Below the pieces are notes generated by a model that was given only the letters and a program-made list of their open reading frames with translations, was not told where the DNA came from and made no database searches. Of a stretch of DNA of 64,000 nt, positions 8,784-18,118 are shown one piece after another. The stretch spans positions 1-64,000 of the forward strand of contig JAQBPY010000294.1 in the NCBI GenBank assembly GCA_028287285.1. Direction: 5' to 3'. The first letter of the stretch is position 1. The number at the start of each line of letters is the position of its first letter. Source of the stretch: Gemmatimonadota bacterium. Its GTDB lineage: Bacteria > Gemmatimonadota > Gemmatimonadetes > Gemmatimonadales > Gemmatimonadaceae. The position numbers and the translations under genes are program-made.

Positions 8784-9125
8784 ATGCCCAAAACCGACGT
8801 CAAGCAGGGCACCCTCGCCCTCATGATCCTCACCACCCTCGACGTCCTCGGCCCACTCCACGGCTACGGCATCGCGCGGCGCATCGAGGAGACCAGCAAG
8901 AACCGCCTCACCCTCAACTACGGCACACTCTACCCCGCCCTCGTGAAGCTCGAGCAGGAAGGGTTCATCAAGGCCGAATGGGCGCAGTCGGAAAACAATC
9001 GCCGCGCGAAGTTCTATGCGCTCACGGCACCGGGCCGCAAGCAGCTCGCCCGCGAACGAAAGGAATGGCACCAGACCGCTCACCTCATCGCGGCATTCCT
9101 CGCACCGCGGAGTGAAACGACATGA
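8784..9125 (+). CDS. PadR family transcriptional regulator
   Basis: A 113-residue PadR-s2 winged-helix protein starting MPKTDVKQGTLALMILTTLD. It has HGYGIARRIEETSKNRL, the recognition segment GTLYPALVKLEQEGFIKAEW and the wing ENNRRAKFYALTAPGRKQL. The frame is open upstream to 8703, but the ATG at 8784 is where PadR homology begins. Its last four bases overlap the permease start (ATGA at 9122-9125), so the two are translationally coupled. It probably senses a small molecule and controls the adjacent permease; this is inference. Confidence 0.92.
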   Translation: MPKTDVKQGTLALMILTTLDVLGPLHGYGIARRIEETSKNRLTLNYGTLYPALVKLEQEGFIKAEWAQSENNRRAKFYALTAPGRKQLARERKEWHQTAHLIAAFLAPRSETT

Positions 9126-11797
9126 GCCGCATTCGCGCACTGATCGCACGCGTCCTTCGCAGCGGTCACATGGAACACGATCTTCGCGACGAGCTCCAGT
9201 CGCACCTCGACATGGAGACCGACGAACACATCCGCCGCGGAATGAACCCCGCGCAGGCACGACGCCAGGCGCTGCTCAACTCTGGCGGGTTAACGGGAGC
9301 CGCCGAGTCAGTCCGCGCACAGCGTGGCCTCCCCTGGGTCGACAGCCTCCTCGCCGATATCCGCTACGCGCTTCGCACCTTACGTCGAAGCACGGCATTC
9401 ACGGCAGTCGTCGTGATCACTCTCGGACTCGGCATCGGCGCCAACACCGCCATCTTCAGCGTGCTGCGCGGCGTGTTGCTCAAGCCACTCCCTCATCGCG
9501 ACGGCGATCGCCTGCTCTATCTCCGCCAGGCATACGACGGCCTCGGCGGTGAGAACGTCAACTTCTCCGTCCCCGAAGTCAACGAGCTGCGGAGCGGCGC
9601 GAAGTCCCTCGGCCAGATCGCCGAGTATTCCCAGTGGACGCAGAACCTCGAGGGCCCCAACGACGCCATCAAGCTCAACGCCGGCCTCGTGAGCGGCAAC
9701 TTCTTCGACGCCATGGGCCTCTCACCCATCCTTGGCCGGCTGACGCGGCCAAGTGATGATGGTGCGGGCGCGCCGCCCGTGATGGTGCTGACGAATGAGT
9801 TCTGGATGAAGCGCTTTGCCGGCGACTCGAGCATCATCGGCAAGCAGGTGCGCCTCGGCGGCGCGTCCGTCACCGTGATCGGCGTGGTGCAACCGGCGCC
9901 GTTCTTTCCCGATCATGTGGACGCGTTCCTCAACATGGTCGTCAGTCCGCATCACGTGAGCGCGATGATGGTGCAGGGCCGCACCCATCGCATGACCGAA
10001 GTCCTCGCGCGCCTCGCACCCGGCGCAACGCTGGACATGGCAGCGGCGGACATCGCCGCGCTGCATTCGCGCATGCGGCAGGAGCACCCCGACGCCTACA
10101 ATCCCGCGTCGCACTATCGCATCGACGTCATCCCGTTCAAGACCGCCATCGGCGAGAAAGCGCGATTGACGCTGTGGCTGCTCATGGGCGCGGCCGCGTT
10201 CGTGATGATCATCTCCATCGCCAACGTCGTGAACCTCACGCTCATGCGTGGCGTCCGCCGGCAACAGGAGCTCGTCGTCCGTGCCGCCCTCGGCGCCGGT
10301 GTCTCGCGCCTGCGTCGGCTGCTGCTCGTCGAGAACCTCGTGCTCACCCTCATGGGCGCGGCACTTGGCCTGGGTCTCGCATTCGGCGGTATGCGTCTGC
10401 TCATTGCGTTGACCGCCCGATACTCGCCGCGTGCGAGTGAAATTCATCTCGACCTGGTCGCACTTGCATTCGCGCTGCTGCTGTCCGTCAGCGTCGCGCT
10501 GCTGTTGTCGTTCGCCGCATTCCTCCCGAAGGACGGCGCGCTCGCCTCGTTCATCTCGGCCGGCATGCGCATGAGCGGCGGCTTGAAGAAGCAGCGCCTT
10601 CAGCGCGCGCTCGTCGTCACGCAGGTCGCCGTGTCCGTCGTGCTGCTTGCCGGCGCCGGACTTCTCACGCGCACCATGATCCGCCTGGCCGATGTGCCGA
10701 CCGGCCTGCAGACGGAAGCGATCCTCACCGTCCCGGTCTCACTCTTCAACTCGGCGCACTACGACGCGAGCACCGATGCGGAGAACAAGGCACTGTATAC
10801 CCGCATGCAGGCTGAGCTCCGCGCGCTGCCCGGTGTCACTGATGTCGCCCTTGGGTCCACGTTGCCGCTGCGTGCTTCGATGATGTCCCTCAACATGAAG
10901 GCCGAGGGTGAAGCGCCGTCGAGTACTGGCGTGGCCCCACTGAATCCGGAAGTGCGCACGGTTGGTCCTGACTACTTCCGCATCGCCGGCATTCCGCTGC
11001 TGAAAGGACGCGAGATCCAGACCACGGATCAACCCGGCTCCGGGAAGGTGCTGCTCATCAACAAGGCCCTGGCTGACCTGCTCTTCAACGGCGCAGACCC
11101 GATAGGCAAGCAGCTCGCCTTTACCGGCGACGTCATCCGCTTCACTCCGTTGAACTACGAGTGGCGCACCATCGTCGGCGTCGTCGGCAACACGAAGGAC
11201 GCCGGCCTCGACGTGACGCCCAGGCCCGCGGTGTTCCTTTCGTTTGCGCAGGAGATGGCCATCGACGGCGGCTTCGTCATTCGCGCCAACAGCAACGTTA
11301 CTTCTCTCGTGACATCAGTGCAGCGCGTCATCCAGCACATTGTACCCACGACGCCCATTGGCGAGGTGATGACGGTCGCGCAGGTGAAGGATCAGAGCGT
11401 TGCCCCGCGACGGTTGAACGCCGCGCTGATCTCGCTCTTCGGCATTCTCGCCGTGGTCATTGCAGCGGTCGGCATCGGTGGCGTGCTCGCGTTCTCGGTG
11501 AGCACGCGCACAAACGAAATCGGCATCCGCATGAGCCTCGGCGCCGCCAGCGGCCAGGTGCAGCGGATGATCATGCGGGAGGGCGGTGTGCTTGTCGCGC
11601 TCGGCCTGGTCATCGGCATCGCACTGAGCTTCTTCGGTGGTGGGATCATTGACGGCCTGTTGTTCGGCGTGGCGCCGCGTGATCCCGTGACGCTGGTCAG
11701 CGTTGCGGTGACGATGGCCGTGATCGGCATCGGCGCCTGCTGGATTCCCGCTGCGCGTGCGGCGCGGATTGATCCCGCGATCACCATGCGTTCGTAG
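9122..11797 (+). CDS. ADOP-type ABC transporter permease (second copy)
   Basis: An 891-residue duplicated permease with the same architecture as the minus-strand protein at 224-2944. It has a prefix with ELQSHLDMETDEHIRRGM and PAQARRQALLNSGG, helix AFTAVVVITLGLGIGANTAI, a MacB-like periplasmic domain and an FtsX block with VNLTLMRGVRRQQELVVRAA. A second periplasmic domain follows, then a final FtsX block with STRTNEIGIRMSLGAASGQ. There is no ATPase partner nearby. It is translationally coupled to padR. The two window copies are clearly diverged, so this is not a recent tandem duplication. Confidence 0.9.
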   Translation: MSRIRALIARVLRSGHMEHDLRDELQSHLDMETDEHIRRGMNPAQARRQALLNSGGLTGAAESVRAQRGLPWVDSLLADIRYALRTLRRSTAFTAVVVITLGLGIGANTAIFSVLRGVLLKPLPHRDGDRLLYLRQAYDGLGGENVNFSVPEVNELRSGAKSLGQIAEYSQWTQNLEGPNDAIKLNAGLVSGNFFDAMGLSPILGRLTRPSDDGAGAPPVMVLTNEFWMKRFAGDSSIIGKQVRLGGASVTVIGVVQPAPFFPDHVDAFLNMVVSPHHVSAMMVQGRTHRMTEVLARLAPGATLDMAAADIAALHSRMRQEHPDAYNPASHYRIDVIPFKTAIGEKARLTLWLLMGAAAFVMIISIANVVNLTLMRGVRRQQELVVRAALGAGVSRLRRLLLVENLVLTLMGAALGLGLAFGGMRLLIALTARYSPRASEIHLDLVALAFALLLSVSVALLLSFAAFLPKDGALASFISAGMRMSGGLKKQRLQRALVVTQVAVSVVLLAGAGLLTRTMIRLADVPTGLQTEAILTVPVSLFNSAHYDASTDAENKALYTRMQAELRALPGVTDVALGSTLPLRASMMSLNMKAEGEAPSSTGVAPLNPEVRTVGPDYFRIAGIPLLKGREIQTTDQPGSGKVLLINKALADLLFNGADPIGKQLAFTGDVIRFTPLNYEWRTIVGVVGNTKDAGLDVTPRPAVFLSFAQEMAIDGGFVIRANSNVTSLVTSVQRVIQHIVPTTPIGEVMTVAQVKDQSVAPRRLNAALISLFGILAVVIAAVGIGGVLAFSVSTRTNEIGIRMSLGAASGQVQRMIMREGGVLVALGLVIGIALSFFGGGIIDGLLFGVAPRDPVTLVSVAVTMAVIGIGACWIPAARAARIDPAITMRS

Positions 11798-11802
11798 ACA
11801 TG

Positions 11803-11881
11803 TCATCCCGCAAATTGTCATCCCGCATGAGCGAAGCCACAAGTTGTCATCCCGCATGAGCGAAGCGAATGTCGGGATATA
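11803..11881 (+). repeat. Family A half-sites after the permease gene
   Basis: Three direct GTCATCCCGCA starts occur within 80 bases. The first (11803) is bare, the second (11818) continues into a GAGCGAAGC arm, and the third (11847) is a full arm ending in TGTCGGGATATAC. They immediately follow the permease stop. Confidence 0.75.
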
Positions 11882-11970
11882 CTCAACCGAAATTGATATC
11901 AACATGAATTGAGTCGGCGCTCGCCTGAGGTCCTTCGTGAACTGTTTTTGAATTTTGAATAGCGGACTTC

Positions 11971-12041
11971 GTCGTCCTGGGCGTAGCGAAGGACCTGTTT
12001 TCATGGCGGAAGAGCAGGTCCTTCGCTGCGCTCACGACGAC
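11971..12041. repeat. Inverted pair of repeat family B
   Basis: Left arm 11971-11997 (GTCGTCCTGGGCGTAGCGAA, then GGACCTG) and right arm 12015-12041 (CAGGTCCTTCGCTGCGCTCA, then CGACGAC) are inverses around a 17-base spacer, the same layout as at 7035-7107. The pair forms one border of the helicase relic. Confidence 0.75.
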
Positions 12042-12059
12042 AGCATGCCATGGTGAAGA

Positions 12060-12440
12060 CCGAGACACGCGAGGATCCTGCGTTAGCTCCCTCGCCAAGC
12101 GGCTGTGAATCCGCCAGAGGCTTGTTCGAGTTGTACATCCAGCCCTGCAGTCCGATCGCATCTGACGGATCCCGCAGCAGGGCATGCGAAATGATGAACC
12201 GGCTATGCGTTGTCCACGGATTGACCCCGTGTCCACGCTCGACCCGTTTCTGATGCACATACTCGCGATCGTCGAGCTCCTCGCGCCACTGGGGAACGAC
12301 GGACGGCAGCGGCGTCACGACAATTCGCTCCACGCGCTGCCGCAGCATGAGCTCGCGGACGATCAGGCCGGTCTCAATGGTCTTTCCGAGTCCGACATCG
12401 GCGGCGATAAAGAGGTTGACCCGGGGCAGGAGCAGGGCCA
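12060..12440 (-). pseudogene. SNF2/DrmD-like helicase fragment
   Basis: The minus strand reads LLPRVNLFIAADVGLGKTIE (Walker A of a SNF2-type ATPase), then TGLIVRELMLRQRVERIVVT, PLPSVVPQWREELDDREYV, KRVERGHGVNPWTTHSRFI and ISHALLRDPSDAIGLQGW. This order and wording fit the N-terminal ATPase lobe of DISARM DrmD-type and related RapA-like helicases. There is no start and no helicase lobe 2, and a stretch seems missing between EELDD and REYV. Both ends run into repeats (family B at 12041, family A from 12437). It cannot be a working helicase. Confidence 0.65.
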
Positions 12441-12645
12441 TCTCCCGACGCTCGTTCGCGTTGCTCACTCCTGCGGGATGACAGCACGGGACGCGGTGTT
12501 TTTCTCTACGTAGCATCCCTGTCATCCCGCATTCGCAAAGCGAATGTCGGGAAATGTTCAACTGTCCCTGTAATCCTTCTAGGGCAAGGAACAGGACAGG
12601 ATCTCCCGACACTCGTTCGCGTTGCTCACTCCTGCGGGATGACAT
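12437..12645. repeat. Family A half-element plus one complete 123-bp element
   Basis: An inverted half (TCCCGAC... to TGCGGGATGAC) spans 12441-12482. The complete nested element spans 12521-12643: GTCATCCCGCA, a small ATTCGC-AAA-GCGAAT hairpin, TGTCGGGA, a centre of about 44 bases, then TCCCGACA and a right arm ending TGCGGGATGAC. It lies just downstream of the minus-strand kinase gene stop. Confidence 0.8.
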
Positions 12646-12667
12646 TGATACACGTACCCAAGCCCGA

Positions 12668-15181
12668 CTACGCACAAGCCGCCGGCAACGCCAGCGTAAA
12701 CGTACTCCCCACCCCCAGCTCACTCTCCGCCGTAAGCTCCCCACCCATCGCCCGCGCCAGATCCCGGCTGATTGCCAGCCCCAGCCCCACCCCCTGCTGG
12801 CTCTCCTGCGTGCGGTGACGATCCACCTGCACGAACGGCTCGAAGATCCGCTCCAGCTGACCCGGCGGAATCCCCCGCCCCGTGTCCGACACCCGCACCC
12901 GCACCACACCGGCCACCAAATCGGTCTCGCAGGCCAGCCTGACCCGCCCGCCCGCGTCCGTGAACTTCACCGCATTCGTGAGCAGGTTGAGCAGGATCTG
13001 CCGCACCTTCTCCGGATCCGCGCGCATCCGGTGCGGCCGGTCGGACACACACCCGGCGTGGTCGAAGATCAACTGCTTCGCGGCCAGCTGCGGCCCCACC
13101 AGCGGCTCCAGATCCCCCACCACCGACGCGAGCTCCACGTCGGCCACGTGAAACTCCACCTGCCCCGCATCCAGCCGCGCAAAGTTCAGCACGTCCGTTA
13201 CGAGCCCCATCAGGTGGTGGTTCGCACGCCGGATCCGCTCCAGGTCCTGCCGCTGCATCTCCGTGATCGGGCCGCGAAGCTCCAGGGTGAGCAGCTCCGT
13301 ATAGCCGCTGATCGCATTCAAGGGCGTCCGGAGCTCGTGGCTCATCGTCGACAGAAACTCACTCTTGGCCGCATTCGCCGCCTCGGCCTCGGCGCGCGCT
13401 GTCTCGACCTCCCGCCGCGCACGCACATGTTCGGTGACGTCGTACGCGACGCTCGCCACCGCGTACACCGTCCCGCTCGGATCACGCAGCGGCTGGTAGC
13501 CAAGGTTGAAGAAACGATCCTCGCTCACCCCGTCCTCTGGACGGGTGAGCGCCACCAGCCGTTCGGTATCCGAGTACGGGATACCTGTATGGTATACATG
13601 GTCCATCGCCTCGATGGGCCCCTTGCCCACCACTTCGGGAAACGCATCGCGCATCGAGCGGCCCAGGAGCTGCCGCCCGAGGCCCGGCGTCCTCGCATAC
13701 ATGGGGCTCACGGCTGTGTACACGTGCTCCGGGCCCGTCATCACCGCCACTGCCACCGGCGCCTGCTCGAACACATCACGCAGCCGCTGCTCGCTCGCGC
13801 GAAGCGCCGCTTCGGCCCGCACCCGTGGCGCGATGTCCCGCCAGAACACGGCGACACCACCCCCCGACGCCGGGTACGCGTCCACCTCCGGCACGAGCGC
13901 CAGGGTGCCGTCGTCGTACTCGCCGATGAAGTGCACCTCCACCCGCTCCGCCACCACCCTGCGGTACGACCGCTCGAAGATCGTGCCCACCGTGCCCGGA
14001 AACGCCTCCCAGATCCGGCGGCCGAGCAGCTGCGACCGCGAGTGGGCCAGCGTGCGCTCCGACGCCGCGTTCACGCTGATGAAGCGAAAGTCCGCGTCGA
14101 GCACGAAGTGCGCATCCGCCATCGTCTCGAGAATGCCCGTGGCGCGGGCGCGCTCCACTTCCGCCTGCTCCGTGCGCTCCTCGAGCTCCACCGCCACCGC
14201 CTGCAGCTCCGCCGTCTGTGCCTCCAGCTCCGCCGTCTGGTCCTGGAGCGTCTGGTTCGCGAGCTCACTTTCCCCCAGGAGGCGCTCCACCTCTCGGCGG
14301 GCGCGCACGTGTTCGGTGACGTCACTGCCGTAGGCCATCACCCCCCACTGCACGCCGTCCGCGTCCGTGAGCGCCTGATAGACGAAGTCCACGAAGCGCT
14401 CCTCCGGCTCGCCGCCGGGCGTGCGCACCAGCCGCAGCGATACCTCACGCCCCGCCACCGGCGTCCCCGTGTCGCGCACACTGTCCAGCAGTATCTCGAA
14501 GCCCTGCCCGCGCGCGTCGGGCAGCGCCTCCCACACCGGCCGGCCCACGATGTCGCGACGCCCCATGAGCGCGTAGTACGCCTCGTTCGCGTACTCCAGC
14601 ACGTGCTCCGGCCCCGTGACCACGCCCACGAACGACGGCACCCGCTGGAACGCGTGGAAGAGCCGGGTGCGCTCGCCCGCCACCGCTTCGCGTGCGCGCA
14701 CTTTCTCCGTGACTTCGACGGCGACGTTATACACCGCGAGGCAAGCGCCCGTCTCATCCGTCAGCGCACTCAATGCATACGTGAACCACGCGTCCTCCGC
14801 CGCCCCGCCCTCGAGCCGCTCCATCCTGAGGAGTGTCTCGTCCGCGTACACCGCCGGCCCTCCAGCGCACACCTGGGCGAATTGCGGCTCCAGCGCCGGC
14901 CAGAGCTCGTCCCACACCTCCGCCCCCGGGCGTCCGAGGGCCGCGGGATGCTTGGCGCCGAGGATGCGGGCGTAGGCCTCGTTGTAGAGCAGCACGGAGT
15001 CCGGGCCGCACCACAGGCACGTGGCCACGGGTGCGTCGAGCATGAGGCGAACGCCGGTGCGAAGCGCCGCCGGCCATTTGTCTACGGCCCCGAGCGGCGT
15101 CGCCGCCCAGTCCAGCGCACGATATCGCGCGCGCATGCGTCCCGGTCCGGCAAACAGGTCGTTTGTCGAGTTCGTTGTCAC
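12668..15181 (-). CDS. Soluble multi-PAS sensor histidine kinase
   Basis: An 837-residue kinase with no transmembrane segment, so probably cytosolic sensing. Four PAS-type domains occupy roughly 20-160, 170-300, 345-460 and 470-590. Between the second and third lies a Gln/Glu-rich coiled coil (QTAELEAQTAELQAVAVELE). The HisKA H-box is STMSHELRTPLNAISGY with the phosphoacceptor His at about 615. The ATPase domain follows: N box LLNLLTNAVKFT at about 732, G1 DTGRGIPP at about 765, F box EPFVQV and G2 GVGLGLAIS. There is no receiver domain and no adjacent response regulator, so it is an orphan. Signal and partner are unknown. Confidence 0.9.
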   Translation of the reverse strand: MTTNSTNDLFAGPGRMRARYRALDWAATPLGAVDKWPAALRTGVRLMLDAPVATCLWCGPDSVLLYNEAYARILGAKHPAALGRPGAEVWDELWPALEPQFAQVCAGGPAVYADETLLRMERLEGGAAEDAWFTYALSALTDETGACLAVYNVAVEVTEKVRAREAVAGERTRLFHAFQRVPSFVGVVTGPEHVLEYANEAYYALMGRRDIVGRPVWEALPDARGQGFEILLDSVRDTGTPVAGREVSLRLVRTPGGEPEERFVDFVYQALTDADGVQWGVMAYGSDVTEHVRARREVERLLGESELANQTLQDQTAELEAQTAELQAVAVELEERTEQAEVERARATGILETMADAHFVLDADFRFISVNAASERTLAHSRSQLLGRRIWEAFPGTVGTIFERSYRRVVAERVEVHFIGEYDDGTLALVPEVDAYPASGGGVAVFWRDIAPRVRAEAALRASEQRLRDVFEQAPVAVAVMTGPEHVYTAVSPMYARTPGLGRQLLGRSMRDAFPEVVGKGPIEAMDHVYHTGIPYSDTERLVALTRPEDGVSEDRFFNLGYQPLRDPSGTVYAVASVAYDVTEHVRARREVETARAEAEAANAAKSEFLSTMSHELRTPLNAISGYTELLTLELRGPITEMQRQDLERIRRANHHLMGLVTDVLNFARLDAGQVEFHVADVELASVVGDLEPLVGPQLAAKQLIFDHAGCVSDRPHRMRADPEKVRQILLNLLTNAVKFTDAGGRVRLACETDLVAGVVRVRVSDTGRGIPPGQLERIFEPFVQVDRHRTQESQQGVGLGLAISRDLARAMGGELTAESELGVGSTFTLALPAACA

Positions 15182-15402
15182 GGTCTCTGTGATCGCATCG
15201 ATATGGTTGACTGGACACGCGGCGCGCGGAATTCACTCGCTCGTCAGTGGGCCGTCACCCTATAGCACATCGCGCGCCGAGCTTGGTTGAGGAAATTGCC
15301 GGGCGTCATGCCCGTTGGCGTCTTCTGGACGGCATCGTTCTAGACGACGTCATTATGTATCTCGCTGTTGCCCTGTGCTCCAATCCCTCGCTTTCTGACG
15401 AC

Positions 15403-17298
15403 ATGCCCACGTTCGGTCGGTCACGCTTCCTCCTGATCGTGTCCTTGCTGCTCCTTGCCGCCGCGCGAGAAGCGCAGGCGCAGCCGCGGCTCATGCGCCC
15501 CGATGACCTGTTCCGTATCGAGCGCGTCGGCCCCATCACCTGGTCACCCGACAGGCACCGCGCCACCGTCGAGATGCCGAGGCCCGGCCGCTGGATCGAT
15601 CCGGGCATTCCCACCGCCGCCATCGCCGTGGTGGACGTGGCCACGGCGAAGCTGCGCACCATCTCGCCATCATCGGCGGAGTTCGTGGGATTCTTCGGCG
15701 TATCGTGGTCCCCCGATGCGCAGCGCCTCCTGTTCCTGTCCGTCGACACCAACGCCGTGGTGCGGCCCTGGCTGTGGGACGCGGCCAAGGGTAAGCCGGT
15801 GCTCCTGCCCGGTCTCGAGCTCAAGGATGCCCTCGTTGATCCGCCGGTCGCGCTCTGGAGCGACGACGACCATGCCCTGTTCATGCTTCGCGAGAACGGC
15901 GCAAAGGGCGACGGCCCGCTCTACTTCAAGATCAACCGGGGCCGCAATGTCGCCGACCGGTGGGCGGAGGCGCGCAGGGGCAGTCGCGCCGCGGTCTCGG
16001 TTTTCGACTCACGCGGCGCCATGGCGCTCGCGAGCGACTCGGCAACCACCACCATCGGCACGTCCCGCATCGTGTCGGTAGACCTTCGTACCCGTGCCAC
16101 CATGGTACTTGCGCGCGGCGCCCTGCACCGGCCGCAGCTCAGCGCCGACCGCCGAACCCTCATTTTCCGGCGTGAATCGCCACCGCTCGCGGCCGCGCCG
16201 GCTTCGTCGTTTTTTGGCCCGGACGCACGCGGCGAGAGCACGTACGACCGGCCCAACTGGGGTACGGAAACGGTCTACGTGGACTCCCGGACGGGCGCCC
16301 CCGCCATTCCGCCGGACTCGGCGCGGCGAGCGGCCGGCAGTCCCGCCGCGACGCTACGCATCGTGAGCGACATGGCCCAGGGGACGCGGTTGATGCTCGG
16401 GCGCCCCGGACAGGCCGACGTCCAGCTCTGGAACGGCAACCAGTGGGCGCGCACCATTGCCGAGGGGCGCGCCGAACGGATCGCCTATGCCAGCGTCACC
16501 GGCCAGCCGCTCACGGGCTGGTTCCTCTACCCGCCCGGATATGTGGCCGGCCAGAAGCTTCCGGTCGTGACCGTGGTGTATCCCGGCGTCCTTCAGGGTC
16601 AGACAGCACCGTCCGCGCTGAGCGTGTTCACCGCGAACTTCGAGCATCCCCAACTCTTCGCCGCGCTGGGCTACGGCGTGCTCTTTCCCTCCATGCCGGA
16701 GCCCGCCACCCCGCTCGCGTCGCACGCGCTGGATTCGCTCGCCCTGGGTGTGTTCCCGCTGCTCGACACACTCATCGCGCGCGGCATTGCCGATTCCGCG
16801 CGCATTGCCCTGTTGGGGCAGAGCGCCGGTGGCCATGCAACACTCGGGCTCATCACGCAGACCAATCGTTTTCGCACTGCCGTCGCCAGCGCGAGTTATT
16901 CGGATCTCGCCAGTCTCTACGGCACATTCTATGGCCAATACCGCTATGGCGATGCCGGCAGCGCACAGCGCGCGCAGCTGTTGCGAATGCTCCAGTTCGA
17001 GCGCGGGTACTTTGGCGCGGATGCCCCGCCCTGGGAAGCGCCGGAACGCTATCGCGACAACAGCCCTCTCTGGCACGTGGCAGCGGTCCACACGCCGGTG
17101 ATGCTGGTGCACGGCGACGCCGACTTCATCCCCGTGCAGCAGGCCGAGGAGTTTTTCAGTGCGCTGTACCGCCAGGACAAGCGTGTCCGGTTCGTACGGT
17201 ACACCGGCGAGGAACACACCATCTCGGCCCGCGAGAACGTGCTGGACCTCTGGCAGCGTCTGGAGGCATGGCTTCGCGAGACGATGCCCCCTCGGTGA
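15403..17298 (+). CDS. Secreted S9 (prolyl oligopeptidase-type) serine peptidase
   Basis: 631 residues from the ATG at 15403, which begins a clear signal peptide (RFLLIVSLLLLAAAREAQA, cleavage before QPRL). Upstream in-frame starts add a non-signal extension. A degenerate beta-propeller region (about 30-380) precedes an alpha/beta hydrolase domain. The nucleophile is in LLGQSAGGHATLG at about 471, the acid in VHGDADFIPVQQ and the His in GEEHTIS near the C-terminus. It is probably a periplasmic or secreted aminopeptidase or oligopeptidase. It is monocistronic and transcribed away from the histidine kinase. Confidence 0.87.
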   Translation: MPTFGRSRFLLIVSLLLLAAAREAQAQPRLMRPDDLFRIERVGPITWSPDRHRATVEMPRPGRWIDPGIPTAAIAVVDVATAKLRTISPSSAEFVGFFGVSWSPDAQRLLFLSVDTNAVVRPWLWDAAKGKPVLLPGLELKDALVDPPVALWSDDDHALFMLRENGAKGDGPLYFKINRGRNVADRWAEARRGSRAAVSVFDSRGAMALASDSATTTIGTSRIVSVDLRTRATMVLARGALHRPQLSADRRTLIFRRESPPLAAAPASSFFGPDARGESTYDRPNWGTETVYVDSRTGAPAIPPDSARRAAGSPAATLRIVSDMAQGTRLMLGRPGQADVQLWNGNQWARTIAEGRAERIAYASVTGQPLTGWFLYPPGYVAGQKLPVVTVVYPGVLQGQTAPSALSVFTANFEHPQLFAALGYGVLFPSMPEPATPLASHALDSLALGVFPLLDTLIARGIADSARIALLGQSAGGHATLGLITQTNRFRTAVASASYSDLASLYGTFYGQYRYGDAGSAQRAQLLRMLQFERGYFGADAPPWEAPERYRDNSPLWHVAAVHTPVMLVHGDADFIPVQQAEEFFSALYRQDKRVRFVRYTGEEHTISARENVLDLWQRLEAWLRETMPPR

Positions 17299-17463
17299 GC
17301 TTTGCCTGTGATGGTGTGCGGTCGTCCCGAGTACAGCTATCCGTCGCCGCCCTGAAACTGCCCCCGATCTGCCCTCGTTATGTGATGTGACGGCCAGCGC
17401 ACCTTGGCCCGTCAACCCGTCAGACTGTCCCATCGTCTGACTTTGAGGTATCTCTAAGGTCCT

Positions 17464-18096
17464 ATGGACTTCTATTTGGTCTCACTCGCCACCGGCGCCG
17501 TGGGACTCGGCATCATGGCAGTTGGCGGCCTGTCCCACGGCGGCCACGCTGGACACAGTCACGCTGGCCACGTCCACACCGGCCACGGACACGCGGGCCA
17601 CGGACACGCCCACGGGCACGCAGGGCATGGGCAGGAACAGGGCATTACCCCGCACATGCCGTCCCCCGGCTTCCACTGGGGCTTGCTCCTCTCGCCACGC
17701 CTGATCTTTTCCCTCATGGTTGGCTTCGGCGCAGGCGGCATTGCCGCCACACCGCTGGGCGAGCCATTCCGTCTTGGCGCCGCGATCCTCGCTGCGGCCG
17801 CCTTCGAGACGCTCGCAGTGGGCCCACTGTGGCGTTTCCTGTTTCGCTTCGAATCGCGCCCCGCCGCGACACTCGAAAGCGTAATCGAGGATGAAGCACG
17901 TGCCGTCACGGGGTTCGACGCGAACGGATGTGGCCTCGTCGCCGTCGATGTGGATGGGCAGTTGATTCAGCTCCTGGCCACACTGGCACCAGGCGATCGT
18001 TCGCGCGGCGTGCGCATTCGCTCCGGTGACATGGTACGCATCGCCGAAGTGGATGCAGCGCGCGGCCGATGCACGGTGACTGAACCAACGCGCTGA
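17464..18096 (+). CDS. NfeD-like membrane protein with a His/Gly-rich loop
   Basis: A 210-residue protein beginning with a hydrophobic segment (YLVSLATGAVGLGIMAVGGL). A His/Gly/Ala-rich stretch follows at about 25-60 (repeats of HAGHGH). Two further membrane segments come next (LIFSLMVGFGAGGIAATPLG and AAILAAAAFETLAVG). The C-terminal OB-fold-like domain has EARAVTGFDANGCGLVAVDV and RGVRIRSGDMVRIAEVD, as in NfeD/YuaF partners of flotillins. The flotillin gene starts 23 bases downstream, which supports this assignment. The His-rich loop could bind metal ions, which is inference. Confidence 0.75.
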   Translation: MDFYLVSLATGAVGLGIMAVGGLSHGGHAGHSHAGHVHTGHGHAGHGHAHGHAGHGQEQGITPHMPSPGFHWGLLLSPRLIFSLMVGFGAGGIAATPLGEPFRLGAAILAAAAFETLAVGPLWRFLFRFESRPAATLESVIEDEARAVTGFDANGCGLVAVDVDGQLIQLLATLAPGDRSRGVRIRSGDMVRIAEVDAARGRCTVTEPTR

Positions 18097-18118
18097 TCTC
18101 AACCCTCTCACACACTTT

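Noticed and set aside
12441-12909. Upstream extension of the helicase relic to a 302-codon protein
   Set aside because: That part is repeat sequence and antisense to the kinase 3' end; similarity begins only near 12440.
12554-15265. A 903-codon plus-strand open frame opposite the histidine kinase
   Set aside because: It is antisense to a gene with complete PAS and kinase motifs. Its Arg/His-rich translation has no motif; in high-GC DNA such long shadow frames are expected.
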